Below are positions 1 to 7,941 of a stretch of 64,000 bases of DNA, one piece after another. Within the stretch, counting starts at the first letter, position 1. Each line of letters starts with the position of its first letter. This DNA is from Phycisphaerae bacterium. GTDB taxonomy: Bacteria; Planctomycetota; Phycisphaerae; UBA1845; PWPN01. The notes beneath the pieces were generated by a model. It saw only the letters and a program-made list of their open reading frames with translations, did no database searches and was not told the origin of the DNA. A program made the translations under genes and the position numbers. The stretch is taken from the NCBI GenBank assembly GCA_012729395.1, contig JAAYDF010000229.1, positions 1 through 64,000 of the forward strand, given 5' to 3'.

Positions 1-285
1 TACCCAACCAGGCGGACTACTGCCCCGGCACCGCGCCCGGGGCTCCTGTTGACGCCAACGGCTGCTCAACGCTGGATGAAGACGGCGACGGGGTCACCGA
101 CCAGCTCGACCTTTGCCTGGGCACGGCCGCCGGCGAAGCCGTCGATGCGGATGGCTGCTCGCTGGCGGATGGCGACGGCGACGGCGTACCCAACCAGGCG
201 GACTACTGCCCCGGCACCGCGCCCGGGGCTCCTGTTGACGCCAACGGCTGCTCAACGCTGGATGAAGACGGCGACGGGGTCACGG
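1..285 (+). repeat. 186-bp tandem repeat within the calcium-repeat gene
   Basis: Bases 1-99 recur almost unchanged at 187-285, a period of 186 bp or 62 codons, which is two 31-residue calcium repeats. Further, more diverged copies continue to about 480. The near-identity at DNA level points to recent unit duplication. Confidence 0.85.
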
Positions 286-650
286 ATCAGCTAGACCTTT
301 GCCCGGGCACCGCTCCGGGCGAGCCGGTCGATGCGAACGGTTGCTCGCTGGCGGACGACGATGGCGACGGCGTACCGAATCAGCGGGACTACTGCCCCGG
401 CACCGAGGCAGGGGCACCCATTGACGCCGACGGCTGTTCGCTGCGGGATCGGGACGGCGACGGTGTAACCGATCAGTATGACCTGTGCGCGGACGACCCG
501 CTCAAAACAGAGCCGGGCAACTGTGGGTGCGGCACTCCCGAAGGCTTGTGCTTGGTGCCTCTTTGTGGAGCTGGTCTTGGGCCGGCCTTGCTGATGGCCT
601 GGGCGGGACTTATGGGCTTATCACGGCGTCATCGCCGGATCGGAGCTTGA
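1..650 (+). CDS. Secreted protein with thrombospondin type 3-like calcium repeats, C-terminal part
   Basis: The gene enters from the left edge and stops at 648-650 (TGA). In the frame starting at base 3 it reads as a chain of about 31-residue units alternating DGDGVTDQLDLCPGT-like and DGDGVPNQADYCPGT-like motifs, which is the Asp-rich calcium-binding pattern of thrombospondin type 3 repeats, with regularly spaced Cys. The chain ends in a CGCGTPEG motif, often seen closing such repeats. Then comes a short hydrophobic helix (residues about 185-203 of the visible part) and the basic tail SRRHRR. That end has the three-part layout of a C-terminal sorting signal, but it has no PEP motif; PLCGAG precedes the helix. 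The protein is probably an exported, surface-anchored calcium-stabilised protein. The N-terminus lies outside the window. It converges with ogt and overlaps its last 30 bases. Confidence 0.85.
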   Translation, partial: PNQADYCPGTAPGAPVDANGCSTLDEDGDGVTDQLDLCLGTAAGEAVDADGCSLADGDGDGVPNQADYCPGTAPGAPVDANGCSTLDEDGDGVTDQLDLCPGTAPGEPVDANGCSLADDDGDGVPNQRDYCPGTEAGAPIDADGCSLRDRDGDGVTDQYDLCADDPLKTEPGNCGCGTPEGLCLVPLCGAGLGPALLMAWAGLMGLSRRHRRIGA

Positions 651-1154
651 GGGCCGCTTGGCCGCTTCGAGGTCGAGGAGCCAGCGTTTGAGGGCGACAC
701 CCTGCTCCGCGGAGAACCCTCCGAGCGAGCCATCAGCTGCCACCACCCGGTGGCAGGGGATGACCAGCGGCACAGGGTTGCGGGCCAAAGCTCCACCGAC
801 GGCCCGAGCGGCTCCGGGATGCCCGACGCGATCGGCCAGTTGCCCGTAGGTCATCGTGGCACCGTAGCGAATGCGGGCGCAGGCTCGGAGCACGGACCGC
901 TGGAACGGTGTCAGGGCATCAAGATCGAGTTTCACGTCGAATCGAACCCGTTGGCCGGCGAAGTAGGCTCGCAGTTGCTCGCGCAATGCGGGGAAGAGAA
1001 TGGGATCGGGCGCGGCCTCGGGCCACCGCTTCTGAGCCAATCGCTCGGCCGCACTCTTGGTGCGGCGAGTGATGACCAGCTCCGACAAGCCGTGACGTGA
1101 CGCCGCGAGGATGACGGCACCCGGGCCGACCTCAAGGATAGCGTAGCGTTTCAT
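621..1154 (-). CDS. ogt: Methylated-DNA--protein-cysteine S-methyltransferase
   Basis: A 177-residue suicide repair enzyme that transfers the alkyl group from O6-alkylguanine (and O4-alkylthymine) to its own cysteine. The active-site motif IPCHRVV is present with the acceptor Cys at residue 134. The DNA-binding helix-turn-helix region (TYGQLADRVGHPGAARAVGGAL) precedes it, as the family expects. I start at ATG 1154, which gives a normal N-terminus (MKRYAILEVG); an in-frame start at 1223 would add 23 residues that do not look coding. It begins 29 bases after the last PilZ gene and is the last gene of that minus-strand operon. Its 3' end overlaps the convergent calcium-repeat gene by 30 bases (621-650). 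Confidence 0.93.
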   Translation of the reverse strand: MKRYAILEVGPGAVILAASRHGLSELVITRRTKSAAERLAQKRWPEAAPDPILFPALREQLRAYFAGQRVRFDVKLDLDALTPFQRSVLRACARIRYGATMTYGQLADRVGHPGAARAVGGALARNPVPLVIPCHRVVAADGSLGGFSAEQGVALKRWLLDLEAAKRPSSSDPAMTP

Positions 1155-1183
1155 ACCACCAGGGTACGGCTCTCGGACACGGA

Positions 1184-1954
1184 CTACAAGCGACCTCTCG
1201 GCTCCATGCGGCGCAGGCGGCAAGTGAGCTGGCGGATATGGTCGACGATCAAGGGTCCGTCGGGTCCGGATTCCAGCCCCACGAACTGCAGACCGAGACG
1301 TGTGTGCCCATCATCCAAGCGTTCGCAATGGGTGACGCGACCCGCGAGTTGCTGGGCCGGATGGTCGGGTTGGAGACGAAAAGCGCAGGTCACCGAATCG
1401 CCCGATCGCCAGCGTCCCACTCCACGATTCGCAGGTACGGCGACGCTGAGACCTCCCGCGGAGAGATCGAGCATGAGTCCGCGACAGGGTATCGATGGCG
1501 GGCTGTCCTCGGGCAGCGGATCTGGTCTCCAAAGATCGACCGGCACGACGACATGGCGTGGCACAGGGGTGCGGATGTAGAGGCGACGCTGGAACTGATG
1601 GGCGCTCTCTGGCCACTGGAGGGTAAGAGCCGGCAAATCTTGTCCGCTGCGCAGGGTGAACCGGCATCGCCCGATCGTCTCGGTATCAAAGACGCATTTG
1701 CGGCTGGCATGGTGAAAAGAGAGACCGAGACACTGGCCGGCCACGATCTCGGCATGGGGTTGACCGGGCACGGCGGGCGTCGGGTACTCGATCACCAACT
1801 GGTTGCGTTGCGGGTCAGCCGCGAGGATGCGCGTCCGGTGGACGTTGGCTCCGCCGACGCTGCGACAGTGCACGGTGACGGGTACGCGCGTGCTGGCCGC
1901 CTTCCTCAAGCATTGGGCCAGTTCCGTCGTGGTGATAGGTAGGAGTTGAGTCAT
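1184..1954 (-). CDS. PilZ-domain c-di-GMP receptor, YcgR-like (first of three)
   Basis: A 256-residue cytoplasmic protein with an N-terminal YcgR/PilZN-like beta domain (about 20-115) followed by a PilZ domain. The two c-di-GMP-binding signatures are visible: QRRLYIR (RxxxR type, 122-128) and DLSAGG (DxSxxG, 163-168). Such proteins bind c-di-GMP at the RxxxR motif and then act on a partner, classically the flagellar motor or a pilus/secretion ATPase. The ATG overlaps the TGA of the upstream PilZ gene in an ATGA junction (1951-1954), so translation is probably coupled. The partner is not known. The c-di-GMP-linked pilus operon begins about 10 kb away. Confidence 0.88.
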   Translation of the reverse strand: MTQLLPITTTELAQCLRKAASTRVPVTVHCRSVGGANVHRTRILAADPQRNQLVIEYPTPAVPGQPHAEIVAGQCLGLSFHHASRKCVFDTETIGRCRFTLRSGQDLPALTLQWPESAHQFQRRLYIRTPVPRHVVVPVDLWRPDPLPEDSPPSIPCRGLMLDLSAGGLSVAVPANRGVGRWRSGDSVTCAFRLQPDHPAQQLAGRVTHCERLDDGHTRLGLQFVGLESGPDGPLIVDHIRQLTCRLRRMEPRGRL

Positions 1955-2769
1955 CGTCCGCCCTCTTTGGGAGCCCGGCCGGCGAGCATGTGACGATCAA
2001 GCAGTCTGCGGCGAAGAGATTCAGCCGCCATCGCGGAAGCCTCGTGGCCGGTTCCCGTGATGAACTGCATGCCAATTAGCATCTTGCCCTCGTTGCCGGC
2101 CGGCGTCTTGTTGCAGATGACCGCATCGAGAGCGAAGGTTTCAGGATCGGTGGGTGACAAGCGAAACTCGACATGAAGAGATTCGCCGATCAGAAGCCGG
2201 TCAACGAGGTGGGCATCAACCCGGCAGGCGAGTCCGCCGGCACTGACATTGCAGAGCCAACCGATGCCCTCGCCCGGCTGTTCGTCTTCGCGTGTCCAGG
2301 TCATGCGCACCTTGGAGGAATTGCCAAGCTGGATACGGCGGTAGATTCGGCGTTGAGCGACTTGGAGTCTATCCGGCCGCGAGACGTGAATACGGATCTC
2401 GGTGTGCATCGCGGAGGGCTTCTCGACCTTGACCACATCGGTATCGGCAAGGTACACGTGTTCACCAAGCCGGATGACAAGATCGCAGTAAGTCCCGACG
2501 AGCTGGCGATAACGTTCGGCGGTGCTTTCGAGGGTCTCCAAGCTGACCACGACATCGGGGTCGGCGACACCGGGATCCCACACCAAGAGCAGCGCGGGCG
2601 GGGCAGCCAGGGCCTTTTCGTCGGCGTTTAATGCCCGTTCGAGATGACAGACAATCGGCTCGGCGTCGGGCCAAAGCCGTGGCTCGATGATGGTGACGGC
2701 CTGATGCCGGATCGCCTGCTCCAGCGTCCTGGCCGACTGCCGCTCGCTAAGGTCTATTGAGAAGGCCAT
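1951..2769 (-). CDS. PilZ-domain c-di-GMP receptor (second of three)
   Basis: A 272-residue soluble protein. An N-terminal domain of about 125 residues, YcgR-N-like in layout, precedes a PilZ domain with QRRIYRR (139-145) and NVSAGG (174-179), the RxxxR and NxSxxG signatures of c-di-GMP binding. It lies 43 bases after the upstream PilZ gene and overlaps the downstream one by four bases. The three PilZ paralogs differ strongly outside the motifs, so they are old duplicates rather than a recent tandem copy. They probably read the same signal for different partners. Confidence 0.88.
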   Translation of the reverse strand: MAFSIDLSERQSARTLEQAIRHQAVTIIEPRLWPDAEPIVCHLERALNADEKALAAPPALLLVWDPGVADPDVVVSLETLESTAERYRQLVGTYCDLVIRLGEHVYLADTDVVKVEKPSAMHTEIRIHVSRPDRLQVAQRRIYRRIQLGNSSKVRMTWTREDEQPGEGIGWLCNVSAGGLACRVDAHLVDRLLIGESLHVEFRLSPTDPETFALDAVICNKTPAGNEGKMLIGMQFITGTGHEASAMAAESLRRRLLDRHMLAGRAPKEGGR

Positions 2770-2812
2770 ATTAGTTCTCTAATCCACCCATTTTTCACGC
2801 GTCTCCCAGATC

Positions 2813-3625
2813 TCAACGATCGGCGGCCCGGGCCCTGCGAAGGGCCTCGCGCTGCTCGGCGGTGATGAACTTGGCAAGCCGGGCCTGAATGGCCGCGTGT
2901 TCGCGGTCTGTCGGATCCAGTTGCCAAGCCAATCCCACCACGATGCGGTCACCCGCCGGGTGATCCCGACACCAGCGAATCTGCCCGATGAAATCGAACG
3001 GAGTCGGGTCTCCGGGCAACGAGAAACTCGCCCGATACATCGCGCTGACCGAGAAACGCCGAGCCTCATTCTTCTCGAATACGATTCCGCACCCGGTTTC
3101 GGAGAGATTCATCATTCTGCCCCTCACTCCGGCGTCGGCTTGCGGCCCCGGGGCAGCTTCATCCGCACGATTCCCTTCGGGACAGGCTGAACCCGAAGCG
3201 GAGGCGCTCGCCGCGCCAACCAGCTGGGCGACGGGCTCTTGCTCGGATACTGTCCGGAGTATGATCGCCGCGGACGGCAGATGCATCAGAGATAAACGAT
3301 AACACTCGCGCCGCTGAGCCTTCTCGATCTCCTCGGGGTACTGCAAGGCCAACGCATCGAGAGCCTGGGCCTTGTTCACCCGCCACTGCGTTCGCCCGAC
3401 GACACGGGACCGGAGCCCGAACCGTTGCCCCTTCCACAGAAAGAATAATTCGACCATTTCCCCCGGCCGAATCAGAACCGGTCGCCCGGCAACGGTCGGC
3501 GCGTCCACCACAAGACACTGATCGGCAAGACTGAGGAAGCGGACGTTCGCGTTGATTCTCTGTCGCTTTGGGGAGACGTATCGTAGCTGACACGGAATGT
3601 TCCGCTGGCACAGATCGACCAGCAT
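2813..3625 (-). CDS. PilZ-domain c-di-GMP receptor (third of three, first in the operon)
   Basis: A 270-residue soluble protein with a YcgR-N-like beta domain and a C-terminal PilZ domain. Signatures are QRRECYR (RxxxR, about residue 105) and NLSETG (NxSxxG, about 173). Between them lies an unusually long Ala/Gly/Ser/Pro-rich insert of about 35 residues, not expected in a compact PilZ fold and probably a loop. I chose ATG 3625; an in-frame TTG at 3667 would add 14 residues, and neither has a clear ribosome-binding site. It leads the operon PilZ-PilZ-PilZ-ogt. Confidence 0.82.
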   Translation of the reverse strand: MLVDLCQRNIPCQLRYVSPKRQRINANVRFLSLADQCLVVDAPTVAGRPVLIRPGEMVELFFLWKGQRFGLRSRVVGRTQWRVNKAQALDALALQYPEEIEKAQRRECYRLSLMHLPSAAIILRTVSEQEPVAQLVGAASASASGSACPEGNRADEAAPGPQADAGVRGRMMNLSETGCGIVFEKNEARRFSVSAMYRASFSLPGDPTPFDFIGQIRWCRDHPAGDRIVVGLAWQLDPTDREHAAIQARLAKFITAEQREALRRARAADR

Positions 3626-3744
3626 CTCGTGCCTGGCTTGGTCCGATACTTTCGGGCACAACGACAATGTGCGTCACCGCTGTGAATCCAGCCTTTCAAC
3701 GGCCCGCCGCTTTGCGCGTAGCAGAACGACAACTGCATTTGTGG

Positions 3745-3772
3745 TATTCGGCGCAAGGATGTCTGGACTTGA
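3745..3772 (-). promoter_or_regulatory. Possible sigma-28-like promoter for the PilZ operon
   Basis: On the minus strand, TCAA (3772-3769) is followed after 16 bases by GCCGAATA (3752-3745). The flagellar sigma-28 consensus is TAAA-N15-GCCGATAA, so this is six of eight at the -10 and an imperfect -35. It lies 120 bases before the first PilZ start. YcgR-type genes are sigma-28-dependent in enterobacteria. Weak support. Confidence 0.25.
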
Positions 3773-4070
3773 CCTAGAGGAAATCGGACAGACGGGCAGG
3801 ATCCGATAAAGGTCATGGCGTCGCGTCCGCCACGCCAGAAGCGGCATACCGGTCCCGTTGCGAGGATCGGACAATCACCTCTGCCGCAAAGGGGACGATC
3901 GGCAATCAAGCCGCGGATGAGGAGCGATCGGCAGCCAGTCAGGCACGACAGGCGAACGCCCGATCACCTGAAAGCGACGTGCGATGGAGGAGACGGACGA
4001 CCCGCAGGAAGCGTCCGGCCTCGATCCGGACACTTCCTGCTGGTCATGGATCCCGGTAATGAAGCGAAGG
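3773..4070. other. Non-coding stretch between the PilZ operon and the zinc-ribbon gene
   Basis: I see no convincing gene on either strand. Open frames here lack ribosome-binding sites and have Arg/Ser/Pro-rich compositions typical of GC-rich shadow frames. The zinc-ribbon gene ends at 4071, and no U-tract terminator follows it. Confidence 0.6.
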
Positions 4071-4403
4071 TCAGCGCTTGCTTCGGAAACAGTCGCGGCA
4101 GTAGACGGGTCGGCCCTGGGTCGGCTTGAAGGGCACCGTGGTGTGGGCACCGCACTCGGCGCACACCGCGTCGAAGGTCTCGCGAGGCGGGCGACTTTGG
4201 TAGCCCTCTCCTCCCGAGGATCGCTCGTGCCGGCCTCCGCCTCCTCCGCCACCGCCCTGGTTCTTCCGCTTGGCCCGACAATCGCGGCAGCGTTTGGGCT
4301 CATTGGTGAACCCACGCTCCGCGTAGCGGGCTTGGTCCGCTGCGGAATGCACGAATTCGCAACCGCAATCGGCACATACGATGGTCTTATCCTCAAACGA
4401 CAT
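4071..4403 (-). CDS. Small double zinc-ribbon protein
   Basis: A 110-residue protein with two CxxC-type zinc-binding modules. The N-terminal half carries CADCGCEF and, 25 residues on, CRDCRAKR; this matches the bacterial 'probable zinc-ribbon' (zf-trcl) type. A run of eight Gly and an Arg/Ser-rich linker follow. The C-terminal half carries CAECGAHT and, after 17 residues, CRDCF, matching the CxxC-x17-CxxC family of small bacterial proteins. The function of the family is unknown; nucleic-acid binding is often assumed. I start at ATG 4403, preceded eight bases upstream by GGAGGA; an upstream frame extension lacks this. It is monocistronic. Confidence 0.85.
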   Translation of the reverse strand: MSFEDKTIVCADCGCEFVHSAADQARYAERGFTNEPKRCRDCRAKRKNQGGGGGGGGRHERSSGGEGYQSRPPRETFDAVCAECGAHTTVPFKPTQGRPVYCRDCFRSKR

Positions 4404-5145
4404 GAGCACTGTCCTCCGTACCCAACCCCAAGCCATAATCCAATGGCTCGGTGTCCTATGACTGGCTGGTAGTCACCCGATCGGAAGGGAGAGGGACGAA
4501 GGGACGGTCCTTCCGCAAGAGGATCGGCCAGCGTGCCAACACTGGCCCTTCGAGTCGGGGCATACCCACCTATGTGGCCCGATCGGCCTGGGATGCAGGC
4601 CCAACACCGCTACGCCGGTGGGCCTCCGCACCTGCCGAACAGACGCCACGCCTCGGCAGCCAACCGCTGCCAATTCACCAACGCGCAGTATGCGCGAGAA
4701 CCTGCGGCCGGTCAAACTGCGACCTGAGGACAAGGACCAGCGGGCGGTCACGCTCTGAGCCGGCATTTCCGCGCCGCGAAAGCAAGGTAGCTCCTGGGCT
4801 TTCCGCGGATCGCACCAAGGGGAGGAAACAGCCCAGGCAGCCATTCGGCCCCACTGCGATGAAAGCGTCTCTGGAAGCCTGGCCTGGACACCCTGTTGCC
4901 GAGACCGACGGCAACGCCTGACGCATCTGGAGCGCCGCAGAATGTCAACAGGACGGCAGCTTGCCTGTCTCCGTCTCAAGGGGGTACACTCAGGGTATCT
5001 GGCAAACCTCGCAGTGCCCTTCTCCGAAGGCGGAGTTCCGTCTACTGGCGGTGTCGTGGGGCAGCCTGCTCGGACAACCAGGGGGACGACAGCGCAGGGG
5101 AGCTCGCGAACGGAGGACGGCACTCCCCCGCGGAGGTGCATAGCC
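4404..5145. other. Non-coding stretch with the likely lacI-type promoter and leader
   Basis: No gene is supported. Both strands have long open frames, but these are GC-driven and lack start signals. The right part holds a candidate promoter (4961-4990) and a GGAGG ribosome-binding site (5132-5136) for the regulator that follows. Confidence 0.6.
4961..4990 (+). promoter_or_regulatory. Candidate sigma-70-type promoter of the LacI-family gene
   Basis: TTGCCT (4961-4966) and TACACT (4985-4990) are separated by 18 bases; each matches four of six consensus positions. Initiation near 4997 would leave a leader of about 150 bases. It would also place the upstream in-frame ATG at 4942 outside the transcript, which supports a start near the DNA-binding domain. 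Confidence 0.4.
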
Positions 5146-6300
5146 ATTCGCAGGACGCTGAGTAAGAACGTCAAGCCCAAGCGGACCACTCTCGCCGATG
5201 TGGCGGCCGCAGCGGGCGTCTCGATGACCACCGCGTCCGTGGTTCTGGCTGGGCGTCCGGAAGGGTTGCGCCAATTCCGCTCGGCGACCATCGACCGCGT
5301 TCGTGAGCAGGCCGAGCGTCTGGGCTACCAGACTAATCTTTTCGCATCGAGCTTGTCCGGCAGAGCCTCAGCGTTCTTCACCTTGGTCATCCATGATGTG
5401 GGGGGCAACGGGCAAGCACACCCGACGCAGGAGTCCGGAATCCGCTGGTACTACTGGGCCTTCGAGGGCAGCTTGCTGGCCGGGGTGATTCAGGCGGCTC
5501 GCACAACCAGTCTGCATCCGATTATCGCGACATGCGGTCCTGATGCCGATCCCCAGAGCATACAGTCAGTGCGGCGGATCATCTCGGGCGGCGTACGCGG
5601 CACCATCGCTCGGACGCCACCAGCTCCCCTGGAAAGCTACCTGCGGCAGAAGTGGCGTCAGGGACACCGGCTGGTTGTCGTGTTTCCCGAGCGATTCGCA
5701 TCCTGGCCATCCAATGCCCTGGACGTGGACAATCGTGCGATTGGCCAAATCGCTGCCCTCTTGCTTCATCGCCAGGGCCGACGGCGATGGGGCCTTGTGC
5801 GTCCGCCGCACCACAGCCTATCGCTCAACCATCGCTGTGAGGTCTTTCAAGCGATGGCGCACGAGTTGGGTCTGGAGGTTCACGTGGTGGAGTTGCCGGC
5901 TCATCTGCCGGAAGGGTTCGCGGCCACCTCCGTCGCTCACAACCTGCGGCAACTCAAACTTGACGGGTTGTTCGCCCTCAACTGTGTGGCGTCCGTGAGC
6001 GCCCTTTTGGGCTGCATGCAGAACGGCCTCAAGCCCGGCATCGACGTCAGCCTGGTGGGTTGCGATTCGTCTTTGTGGCAGAGTTCCCAGCTTCCGCGAA
6101 TCACATCCGTAGACATCTCCTGGAAGGCGGTGGGGATCACCGCGCTGACCAAGCTGTTGGAGATGGTGGAGACGGGTGAAACGCGGTTTGACAACGTGCT
6201 GCTGCAGCCGCAGATCACGCCAGCCGAGAGCTGTCCGGTCCCGTCGGACATGCTGGCCGGTCAGGATCAAGGCGACTGGGAATCGCGAACCGCCCAGTAA
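5146..6300 (+). CDS. LacI-family transcriptional regulator, probable ATT start
   Basis: The N-terminal LacI helix-turn-helix and hinge are clear (TLADVAAAAGVSMTTASVVL, then SATIDRVREQAERLGYQTN). A periplasmic-binding-protein-like effector domain follows, with the typical end LVGCDSSLW...ITSVDISWKAVG. The start is odd: no ATG, GTG or TTG lies in frame between a GTG at 5056 and codons inside the helix-turn-helix. GGAGG at 5132-5136 sits nine bases before an in-frame ATT at 5146, giving a normal-length N-terminus. Other candidates are GTG 5056, ATG 4942 and CTG 5158. The ligand is probably a sugar. It lies 80 bases upstream of the envelope-sugar cluster, which it may or may not control. Confidence 0.85.
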   Translation: MRRTLSKNVKPKRTTLADVAAAAGVSMTTASVVLAGRPEGLRQFRSATIDRVREQAERLGYQTNLFASSLSGRASAFFTLVIHDVGGNGQAHPTQESGIRWYYWAFEGSLLAGVIQAARTTSLHPIIATCGPDADPQSIQSVRRIISGGVRGTIARTPPAPLESYLRQKWRQGHRLVVVFPERFASWPSNALDVDNRAIGQIAALLLHRQGRRRWGLVRPPHHSLSLNHRCEVFQAMAHELGLEVHVVELPAHLPEGFAATSVAHNLRQLKLDGLFALNCVASVSALLGCMQNGLKPGIDVSLVGCDSSLWQSSQLPRITSVDISWKAVGITALTKLLEMVETGETRFDNVLLQPQITPAESCPVPSDMLAGQDQGDWESRTAQ

Positions 6301-6380
6301 CAGGCGGACGTCTGTCACACCGGGCTGCATTCTTGGTGCAGTCTTTGTCTCGGAGCCTTGTTGCCTGTAGATTGATCGGC

Positions 6381-6992
6381 GTGATCTACCTGACGGTCAA
6401 ACGTGGACTGGACATTGTGGTCAGCCTGGCGTTGATCGCCCTGCTGTCGCCTGTTTGGTTGGCTGCGTCGCTGGCGGTCAAGTGCAGTTCTCGTGGGCCG
6501 GTGCTTTTCGTGCAGGAGCGATGTGGACAGGCCGGCCGGCGGTTCCCGCTGATCAAGTACCGGACCATGCGTGTGGACCACGTCCACGACCCGACGGAGA
6601 TCGTGGCGCTGCGCCATCCGGGAGTGACCTGGGTTGGTCGGATTCTGCGACGGACAAAGGTGGACGAACTACCTCAGTTGTTCAACGTGCTGGCGGGCCA
6701 CATGTCCCTGATCGGCCCGCGGCCCACGATTCCCGAGCAAGTTGAGCAGTACGATGATTTTCAGCGGCGTCGACTGGAGGTCCGGCCGGGTATCATCGGC
6801 CTGGCCCAAGTGAACGGGAATGTCGCCCTGACGTGGGATGAGCGGATTCGCTACGACGTGTACTACGTGGACCATGTGTCGGCGGCGCTGGATCTGGGAA
6901 TCATGCTCAAGTCGGGTGCGGTGGTTGTGCTGGGCGAGGAACGTTTTGCCCGGCCATTCGATGCGAGTCCATACGCGGGGCGGGATGGATGA
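6381..6992 (+). CDS. Bacterial sugar transferase (phosphoglycosyl transferase, small PglC/WcaJ-core type)
   Basis: A 203-residue membrane-associated enzyme that moves a phospho-sugar from a nucleotide sugar to undecaprenyl phosphate, the first step of exopolysaccharide or glycan assembly. One N-terminal hydrophobic helix (about 8-32) is followed by the catalytic core: KYRTM, the RRTKVDELPQLFNVL segment with the essential Asp-Glu pair, MSLIGPRP, and RPGIIGLAQVNG. The length fits the core family without the extra N-terminal membrane domain of WcaJ. I start at GTG 6381; TTG 6372 or TTG 6333 are alternatives, none with a strong ribosome-binding site. Its stop overlaps the next start in ATGA (6989-6992), so the formyltransferase is probably translated with it. 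Confidence 0.9.
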   Translation: MIYLTVKRGLDIVVSLALIALLSPVWLAASLAVKCSSRGPVLFVQERCGQAGRRFPLIKYRTMRVDHVHDPTEIVALRHPGVTWVGRILRRTKVDELPQLFNVLAGHMSLIGPRPTIPEQVEQYDDFQRRRLEVRPGIIGLAQVNGNVALTWDERIRYDVYYVDHVSAALDLGIMLKSGAVVVLGEERFARPFDASPYAGRDG

Positions 6993-7888
6993 ACGCGGCG
7001 TTGATGGGAAGCGTGAGTTCGAGTGCGGCCGCGTTGCGAGGTCTGCTGCGGGGAGGCCTGGAGATCACCGGCGTCCTGGGGCTGCCGGAGGATATGGCGG
7101 CGCGAATCAGCGACTACGCGAGTCTCGGCTCCTTGGCGAAGCAGGCCGGCGTGCCCTTCGTCCCGTTCCGTAAGGTCACCGAAGACGCGGTGCGATCCTT
7201 TCTCCATGATCGCCGGCCGGACTGGCTGTTCGTGATCGGGCTGTCACAGCTTGTCTCGGCGGATTTGCGTGGTCTGGCACCCCAGGGTGCGGTGGGCTTC
7301 CACCCCACGCCGCTGCCGGAGGGTCGCGGGCGAGCGCCGGTGGCCTGGACCATTCTGCTGGATCGGCCGGCAGCGGCGAACCTGTTCTTTCTGACGGACG
7401 AAGCCGACGCGGGCGACATTATCGCCCAGCGCGCGGTACCGGTGCTGCCGAACGACTATGCGGCCGATCTGATTGCCCGCACGAACGTCGTGCTGGAGGA
7501 GATGGCGGCGGAGTTGGCGCCGGCTTTCGCGAGTGGGGAAGTGCCCCGGACTCCGCAGGATCACCGCCGGGCAACGTGGTACGCCCGGCGTCGGCCGGAG
7601 GATGGTCTCATTGACTGGACCCAATCGGCCCGCGACATCCAGCGTCTCATCCGGGCGGCGAGCCGTCCGTACCCGGGCGCATTCACGGGACATCACGGGC
7701 AGAAGATCGTGATTTGGCGAGCTGACTGGACGTTGGAATGCGGCGGGAATGCGGCCCCGGGCACGGTCGTCGAGGTCCGCGACGGCAAGCCGGTCATCCA
7801 AGCCGGACGCGGCTTGGTTCAGGTGGTGGAGTACGAGACCGCGGGCCCGGCAACCCCGGTCGTGGCAACAGGCGACCGGTTGGGTTAA
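6989..7888 (+). CDS. Sugar/aminosugar N-formyltransferase (Fmt/ArnA-N-like)
   Basis: A 299-residue protein with the formyl-transfer fold that uses N10-formyltetrahydrofolate. The core segment FHPTPLPEGRGRAPVAW contains the catalytic His, and DEADAGDII supplies the catalytic Asp. The usual Asn two residues before that His (NxH in ArnA and Fmt) is Gly here (VGFH). A C-terminal Fmt-like domain starts near residue 205 (IDWTQSARDIQRLIRAASRPYPGAF). Because it follows a sugar transferase with a four-base overlap, and a deacetylase comes next, the substrate is more likely an amino-sugar nucleotide than Met-tRNA. Exact substrate unknown. Confidence 0.82.
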   Translation: MNAALMGSVSSSAAALRGLLRGGLEITGVLGLPEDMAARISDYASLGSLAKQAGVPFVPFRKVTEDAVRSFLHDRRPDWLFVIGLSQLVSADLRGLAPQGAVGFHPTPLPEGRGRAPVAWTILLDRPAAANLFFLTDEADAGDIIAQRAVPVLPNDYAADLIARTNVVLEEMAAELAPAFASGEVPRTPQDHRRATWYARRRPEDGLIDWTQSARDIQRLIRAASRPYPGAFTGHHGQKIVIWRADWTLECGGNAAPGTVVEVRDGKPVIQAGRGLVQVVEYETAGPATPVVATGDRLG

Positions 7889-7941
7889 TGTGACCGTCAC
7901 GGGCGATATCGTCTGAACGCGTCCTTGGGAGAAATGCGGCG

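Noticed and set aside
1-480. Regular repeats that could suggest a CRISPR-like array
   Set aside because: The repeats are in frame and encode calcium-binding motifs with no variable spacers.
4473-5291. 270-codon minus-strand frame in the gap before the LacI-type gene
   Set aside because: Arg/Ser/Pro-rich, no ribosome-binding site, and it runs into the helix-turn-helix codons on the other strand.
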